This document shows, one piece after another, positions 7,133 to 10,833 of a stretch of DNA of 10,833 nt (position 1 is the stretch's first letter; the number at the start of each line of letters is the position of its first letter). The notes below the pieces were generated by a model. It was not told the origin of the DNA, searched no databases, and worked only from the letters and a program-made list of their open reading frames with translations. Location: the NCBI GenBank assembly GCA_030593155.1, contig JAUVHT010000016.1, forward strand, positions 1-10,833, given 5' to 3'. The position numbers and the translations under genes were made by a program. This DNA comes from Candidatus Bathyarchaeota archaeon. Its GTDB lineage: Archaea; Thermoproteota; Bathyarchaeia; TCS64.

Positions 7133-7176
7133 TGAGTGAAGTAATTAATTAAAAATACAGATTAAACATTCCTTAA

Positions 7177-7187
7177 CATTATATTAT
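7177..7187 (+). promoter_or_regulatory. Candidate TATA box for histidine kinase gene
   Basis: ACATTATATTA at 7177-7187 is an archaeal-like TATA element about 50-60 bases before the TTG start at 7238. GGGGAT at 7224-7229 may serve as a weak ribosome site, 8 bases before the start. Both assignments come from position and consensus only. Confidence 0.35.
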
Positions 7188-7237
7188 GTATCGGATATTT
7201 CACACTCAAGTCTTCAGAAATTCGGGGATCAATATAA

Positions 7238-8845
7238 TTGGTTGAACTAATTAGTTTTCCTGACCTCACAACTGCTAAAAAATTTCTAGAGGTCTCTAGG
7301 GATGCTGTGTTCATCATTTTTGACGAGAAGATCGAGTACGTGAACGATAGGGCGGTCAAGTTGCTCGGATTCGCCGATGCTTCCGAAATCATCGGCAGAT
7401 GGTCGTGTGAGTTTAATACACCCGACAACAAGAACGTCCGATATAGACCTGCGGGAAAGAACACCCCATTCCGGTATGAATTGAAGTTCCGGAGGAGGGA
7501 TGGCACCACCGTGGATGTTGAGAATCAGATCTCGATCATCGAATATGAGGGAAGGCCATCATCTCTCGTCTTCAGCAGGGACATAACCGAGCGAAAACTC
7601 TTCGAGGCGAAGCTGGATGCCATTCACAGACACGCCGTTAAGATGGGCGAGATCGAGACCTTGGAGGAGATAGCGAAGTCAACCATGCAGATTTTGCAGG
7701 AGGATCTGGGATTTGATTTCGTCAGATTCGGGGTCGTCGAAGGCGACGGGTTATACTTCAAGGAGACCAGAGATAGAAACGTGATGGAGCTGCCTCTGGA
7801 TGGAACGGGAATCACGGTCAGGGCGGTGAATTCCCGCAAGACACAGTTCGTGCTAGATACGCGTAAGGACCATGACTTCGTCTCGTCAAAGATACTCGGG
7901 GACCCTGAAAACCTGTCTGAGATAAGCGTCCCCGTGAAAGTGAGAAATTCAGTATTCGGAGTAATCAACGTCGAGAGCGAGAAACTCAACGCCTTCGATG
8001 AGAACGACAGGAAGCTGTTGGAGATCTTGGCGGGGCATGTCGCTTCCAGCATCGCGATCATCCAGGAGAAAGAGAAGCTGAGAAAAAGCCTCGATGAACT
8101 AAGTGAACGGAACCGTGAATTAGATGAATACACATACATTGTGTCCCACGATCTCAGGTCCCCATTGAGGAGCATCCAGGCCTTCGCCGAGTTCCTTTCA
8201 AAAGAGGCCTCATCGAAACTTGATGATATGGAGAGAGACTACCTGGACAGGATTATCAAGGCCTCGAAGAGGATGTCGGAGCTCATCGAGGACCTCTTGC
8301 TGCTCTCGAGGGTCAATCGCAAATTCTTGGATGTGGAAGTAATTGATCTGAAAGAGATCGTGAAGAATATCGAGACCGATCTTGAGGCGCTGATCGCCGA
8401 GAGAGGCGCCAGGATTCAGTGCGATGACCTGCCTGAGATACAAGGCCACAGAGTTTGGATGCGGCAACTCTTCACAAATTTGATCAATAACGGCCTTAAG
8501 TTCAACGATTCTCTGGCTCCTGAGATCGAGGTGGGCTGCGAGGAATGTTACGATTACTACCTCTTCTATGTTAAAGACAACGGCATAGGGATCGAGGAGA
8601 AGAACTTCGAGAAGATCTTCAAGCTCTTCCAGAGGCTCCACACGCAGGAGGAGTATCCAGGAACTGGGGCCGGATTAACCATCTGCAAGAAGATCGTGGA
8701 GTTCTATGGCGGGAGGATCTGGGTCGAGAGCAAGCCCGGAGTTGGGACAGCCTTCTATTTCACCATACCTAAAAACGTGCTAAAGGTGGAAGCTTCAGAT
8801 TCTGCGTTGACCATGGATGAGAGCGCTCAACTTGTGGAGAATTAG
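7238..8845 (+). CDS. Soluble sensor histidine kinase, PAS-GAF-HisKA-HATPase, 535 aa
   Basis: A cytoplasmic sensor kinase that autophosphorylates on His and would pass phosphate to a response regulator. Domains: PAS at about residues 12-118, ending in the typical VFSRDITERK; GAF at about 135-275; a coiled-coil linker with EKEKLRKSLDELSERNRELD; HisKA with the phospho-acceptor His304 in YIVSHDLRSPLRSIQAF; then the HATPase domain with N-box LFTNLINNGLKF (N414, N417, N418), G1 box DNGIG (447-451), F-box FKLFQRL and G2 box GTGAGL (475-480). All kinase motifs are intact. No transmembrane segment is seen, so the signal is internal, possibly a ligand or cofactor of the PAS or GAF domain. The start is TTG; the next Met is residue 136, inside the domains. 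No response regulator is encoded nearby, so it is an orphan kinase. A paralogue lies on the opposite strand at the right edge. Confidence 0.95.
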   Translation: MVELISFPDLTTAKKFLEVSRDAVFIIFDEKIEYVNDRAVKLLGFADASEIIGRWSCEFNTPDNKNVRYRPAGKNTPFRYELKFRRRDGTTVDVENQISIIEYEGRPSSLVFSRDITERKLFEAKLDAIHRHAVKMGEIETLEEIAKSTMQILQEDLGFDFVRFGVVEGDGLYFKETRDRNVMELPLDGTGITVRAVNSRKTQFVLDTRKDHDFVSSKILGDPENLSEISVPVKVRNSVFGVINVESEKLNAFDENDRKLLEILAGHVASSIAIIQEKEKLRKSLDELSERNRELDEYTYIVSHDLRSPLRSIQAFAEFLSKEASSKLDDMERDYLDRIIKASKRMSELIEDLLLLSRVNRKFLDVEVIDLKEIVKNIETDLEALIAERGARIQCDDLPEIQGHRVWMRQLFTNLINNGLKFNDSLAPEIEVGCEECYDYYLFYVKDNGIGIEEKNFEKIFKLFQRLHTQEEYPGTGAGLTICKKIVEFYGGRIWVESKPGVGTAFYFTIPKNVLKVEASDSALTMDESAQLVEN

Positions 8846-8902
8846 GGCAAGTGGGCATACACATCCTTTAGATAGTGTGTAGTTCGTTATCACTGAAAAA
8901 TA

Positions 8903-8941
8903 GATTTAAGGATAATACTTCGAGATTCACTGGGTAAGGCG
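8903..8941 (+). promoter_or_regulatory. Candidate promoter and ribosome site for the dehydrogenase-like gene
   Basis: GATTTAAG (8903-8910) after an A-rich stretch resembles a BRE/TATA pair, placing a start of transcription near 8933. AAGGCG at 8936-8941 lies 3 bases before the TTG at 8945, which is close for a ribosome site, so a nearly leaderless transcript is possible. Inference from consensus only. Confidence 0.3.
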
Positions 8942-8944
8942 CTT

Positions 8945-9988
8945 TTGAGTGGATATTATAAAATAGCAGTTCTGCTGGGGGACGGTATAGGTCCAGAGGT
9001 GACCGCCGAAGCCATAAAGGTTCTCAAATCGATTGGCATTGATTTCAAGTTCACGTTCGGTGATGTTGGGAGCCGGGCGTACAATGAAACCGGAACTCCG
9101 ATCCCGGATGAGACGAAGAAGATCTGCGAGGGAGCGGATGCCGTGTTATTGGGGGCAATCGGTCACAGCTACGCGCCATACAGCATCCCGGAGCTCGTGA
9201 CAAGATACCTGAGAATAGAAAGGGAGGCCTTCGCGAATCTCTGTCATCTCAAATTATATCCAAGAATCTTCCCCGGGGATGTACAGAAGTCGAAGGCGGA
9301 TATCGATGTCGTCGTGATAAAGAGCAATATGGAGGGCTTCGTGCTTCAGCATGAAGGAGACCTCTGGGGGGATGAGGGTAGAGATGTCAGGACCATAACC
9401 CGTGGGGGCGCCGAGAGGGTGGCAAGATTTGCGTGCGACTTCACGGTGAGGAAGGGCAGGAAGAAGATCACGTGCATAGACGCGCATAACTTCCTCTATG
9501 GTGACAAGCTCTTCCGAAGCACCTTCAGCGACGTTGTCGAGGAGTTCCCCGGGATAAAGGAGGAATATCTCAGTGTTAACGTCGCATCCATGATGCTGGC
9601 GATGAACCCCTTGGACTTCGACGTTATCTTGACTCACGGCTTATTTGGAGACATACTGGCCTGGCACATTATAGGCCAAATCGGCGGAATCGGGATGGCC
9701 CCCCAAGCTAGCATCGGGGACAAATTCGCCGTTTTCCAGCCTGTCGGCGGAGCAGCGTGGCAGATCGCCGGCAAGGGCATCGCGAATCCCTTCGGCGCCA
9801 TCCTCGCAGGGAAACTGTTGCTGGAGTGGTTGGATGAGGAGAAGGGGGCCGAGCTCGTGGATTCCGCCGTTAAAGAGGTCATCGAGGAGGGGAGGATTCT
9901 AACCCCTGACTTGGGAGGTAACAACCGCACCGGCGAAGTAGGAGATGCCATAACAGAAAAAATTCGAGCAAGGTCAGGATATCTCTAA
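8945..9988 (+). CDS. Isopropylmalate/isocitrate dehydrogenase-like protein lacking catalytic residues, 347 aa
   Basis: A full-length homologue of the beta-decarboxylating dehydrogenases (LeuB, isocitrate and homoisocitrate dehydrogenases). The TTG start is supported by the family N-terminus KIAVLLGDGIGPEV (residues 6-19). The fold signature is kept: FANL (96-99), FGDIL (234-238), AGKGIANP (275-282) and TPDLGG (320-325). Using Thermus LeuB numbering, substrate Arg94 and metal Asp241 are kept (R90, D236), but Arg104, Arg132, Tyr139, Lys185, Asp217 and Asp245 become C100, K126, V133, A180, N212 and W240. The NAD-loop motif HGSAP becomes GGAAW (268-272). Spacing between most aligned positions is unchanged, so misalignment is unlikely. 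The frame is intact and the composition host-like, so it looks selected rather than decayed. Oxidation of isopropylmalate is unlikely; the real function is unknown. Leucine-pathway neighbours are absent. The family call is certain; the loss of classical activity is a strong inference. Confidence 0.9.
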   Translation: MSGYYKIAVLLGDGIGPEVTAEAIKVLKSIGIDFKFTFGDVGSRAYNETGTPIPDETKKICEGADAVLLGAIGHSYAPYSIPELVTRYLRIEREAFANLCHLKLYPRIFPGDVQKSKADIDVVVIKSNMEGFVLQHEGDLWGDEGRDVRTITRGGAERVARFACDFTVRKGRKKITCIDAHNFLYGDKLFRSTFSDVVEEFPGIKEEYLSVNVASMMLAMNPLDFDVILTHGLFGDILAWHIIGQIGGIGMAPQASIGDKFAVFQPVGGAAWQIAGKGIANPFGAILAGKLLLEWLDEEKGAELVDSAVKEVIEEGRILTPDLGGNNRTGEVGDAITEKIRARSGYL

Positions 9989-10015
9989 TATTTGCGCACT
10001 AAGTCCTGAAAAGTA

Positions 10016-10053
10016 TTCCGCCAGTGAAGATACACCCTGCGGAAAATCACTGG
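10016..10053. other. Interleaved inverted repeats (possible pseudoknot) after dehydrogenase-like gene
   Basis: TTCCGC (10016-10021) is complementary to GCGGAA (10039-10044), and CCAGTGA (10021-10027) to TCACTGG (10047-10053). The arms alternate in the order A-B-A'-B', so the RNA could form two exclusive hairpins or, with slight fraying at the shared base 10021, an H-type pseudoknot. It starts 28 bases past the stop codon. It may act as a 3' end structure; a T-run at 10090-10095 follows some 40 bases later. Confidence 0.45.
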
Positions 10054-10142
10054 TGCTCCGACTGGGATTTCCATACATATTTACTAGTATTTTTTAAAAT
10101 AATAAAGTACGTAATAACTCTCTTTTTATTTGATTAGTGACA

Positions 10143-10154
10143 TGCGCGCGCGCA
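10143..10154. repeat. Perfect 12-bp palindrome TGCGCGCGCGCA
   Basis: A self-complementary alternating purine-pyrimidine tract inside an otherwise AT-rich gap, 34 bases beyond the end of the minus-strand kinase gene. Such tracts can adopt Z-DNA or act as protein sites. It parallels CGCGCG elements at 5489-5497 and 7102-7132. Confidence 0.6.
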
Positions 10155-10187
10155 GCGTACACACGAATCCATGTCTGCTCGCGATGT

Positions 10188-10833
10188 CTAGTGTTCGTTG
10201 TTTGTGTTTTTGTGCACGAGTGATAAAGCATCATCAGACTGATAAGGGGGTTCAGATTCTTCGGATATCTCACTACCTTTTGGTATTGTAATATAGAATG
10301 TGCTTCCCTTGCTTAGTTTGCTGTCTAACGATATATTGCCGCCCATCGATTCTACAATCTTCTTACACATTGTTAGGCCTGCCCCTGTGCCTGGATACTC
10401 ATTCACTGTATGAAGCCTCTGGAATATTCTGAATATTTTATCATGGTGTTTCTCATCTATACCAATGCCGTTATCCTTTACACTGAAGATATAATGGTCT
10501 TTTCTTTCTTCACATTTAATCCATATTTTGGGATTTGGGGATTCGTTGAACTTTAATCCATTATTGATTAAGTTAGAAAAGATCTGTTTAATCCATACTT
10601 TCTGTGTTTTTATACTAGGTAATTTTGTATAAATAATTTCCCCATTCTTTTCATTTAATGTGGTTTCTATGTCACCTTCAATATCACTTATTAGTTCATT
10701 TAAATCAACTAAATCTAGCTCAGTATTTAATCTACCAACTCTCGATATTAGTAGTAAATCTTGAATAAGGGTATTCATTCTCTTTGTTGCCAATTGGATT
10801 CTTTGTAAATATTCTTTTCCTTCATCATCCAAG
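10188..10833 (-). CDS. Histidine kinase, C-terminal part (start beyond the window)
   Basis: The C-terminal 215 or so codons of a sensor histidine kinase reading leftwards, cut by the right edge inside the HisKA domain, so the phospho-acceptor His lies outside. Counting from the Leu codon at 10830-10832, visible parts are the second HisKA helix (YLQRIQLATKRMNTLIQDLL), N-box IFSNLINNGLKF (about 84-95), G1 box DNGIG (120-124), F-box FRIFQRL and G2 box GTGAGL (148-153), then an acidic tail of about 30 residues. It aligns without gaps to the kinase at 7238-8845, with 103 of 185 residues identical by hand count (about 56%). A sampled line has 25% G+C against 52% for that paralogue, so it was probably acquired separately or lies in an AT-rich island continuing rightwards. 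It is convergent with the dehydrogenase-like gene. The apparent TTG at 10832 is an internal Leu, not the true start. Confidence 0.93.
   Translation of the reverse strand, partial: LDDEGKEYLQRIQLATKRMNTLIQDLLLISRVGRLNTELDLVDLNELISDIEGDIETTLNEKNGEIIYTKLPSIKTQKVWIKQIFSNLINNGLKFNESPNPKIWIKCEERKDHYIFSVKDNGIGIDEKHHDKIFRIFQRLHTVNEYPGTGAGLTMCKKIVESMGGNISLDSKLSKGSTFYITIPKGSEISEESEPPYQSDDALSLVHKNTNNEH

Noticed and set aside
10188..10832. Right-hand kinase as a short complete gene starting at the TTG at 10832
   Set aside because: That codon aligns with an internal Leu of the paralogous kinase (LDDMERDYL versus LDDEGKEYL), and the frame stays open to the window edge, so the gene is truncated by the window.

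Overview
The window looks archaeal. Evidence: a small stand-alone winged-helix regulator of the kind abundant in archaea, a soluble PAS-GAF histidine kinase with no neighbouring response regulator, AT-rich TATA-like upstream sequences, and TTG as the only workable start for four of the five intact plus-strand genes whose start can be judged (1034, 5668, 7238, 8945). The lineage cannot be fixed from sequence alone. Base composition is a mosaic. Hand-counted 60-base lines run from about 23% G+C (AAA ATPase gene, right-hand kinase) to 63-68% (dehydrogenase-like gene, late TPR repeats), which suggests several acquisition events.

Layout. 1-701 (minus): decayed IS5-type transposase with its catalytic middle deleted and a further frameshift. 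702-1033: AT-rich gap with a 20-bp tandem repeat and an inverted repeat. 1034-4654 (plus): a 1206-residue protein made almost wholly of about 27 TPR units, 17 of them in strict 120-nt register. 4644-5327 (plus): an unrecognised helical protein overlapping the TPR stop, so probably co-translated. 5328-5667: mostly AT-rich gap with promoter-like sequence. 5668-6681 (plus): AT-rich MoxR/CbbQ-like AAA+ ATPase without the usual VWA-domain partner. 6786-7070 (plus): winged-helix regulator preceded by three evenly spaced 7-bp half-sites overlapping a TATA-like box. 7238-8845 (plus): PAS-GAF-HisKA-HATPase kinase. 8945-9988 (plus): isopropylmalate/isocitrate dehydrogenase homologue with most catalytic residues replaced. 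10188-10833 (minus, partial): a second, AT-rich histidine kinase about 56% identical to the first over the shared region.

How they fit together. The TPR protein and its overlapping partner form the clearest operon and look like a large scaffold plus a cognate small protein. The AAA ATPase and winged-helix gene may be an acquired pair, with the regulator perhaps controlling itself. The two kinases are paralogues on opposite strands flanking the dehydrogenase-like gene. The strongest candidates for something new are the dehydrogenase fold lacking its catalytic Tyr and Lys, and the giant phase-locked TPR protein with its translationally overlapping unknown partner. No CRISPR array, tRNA or rRNA was seen.
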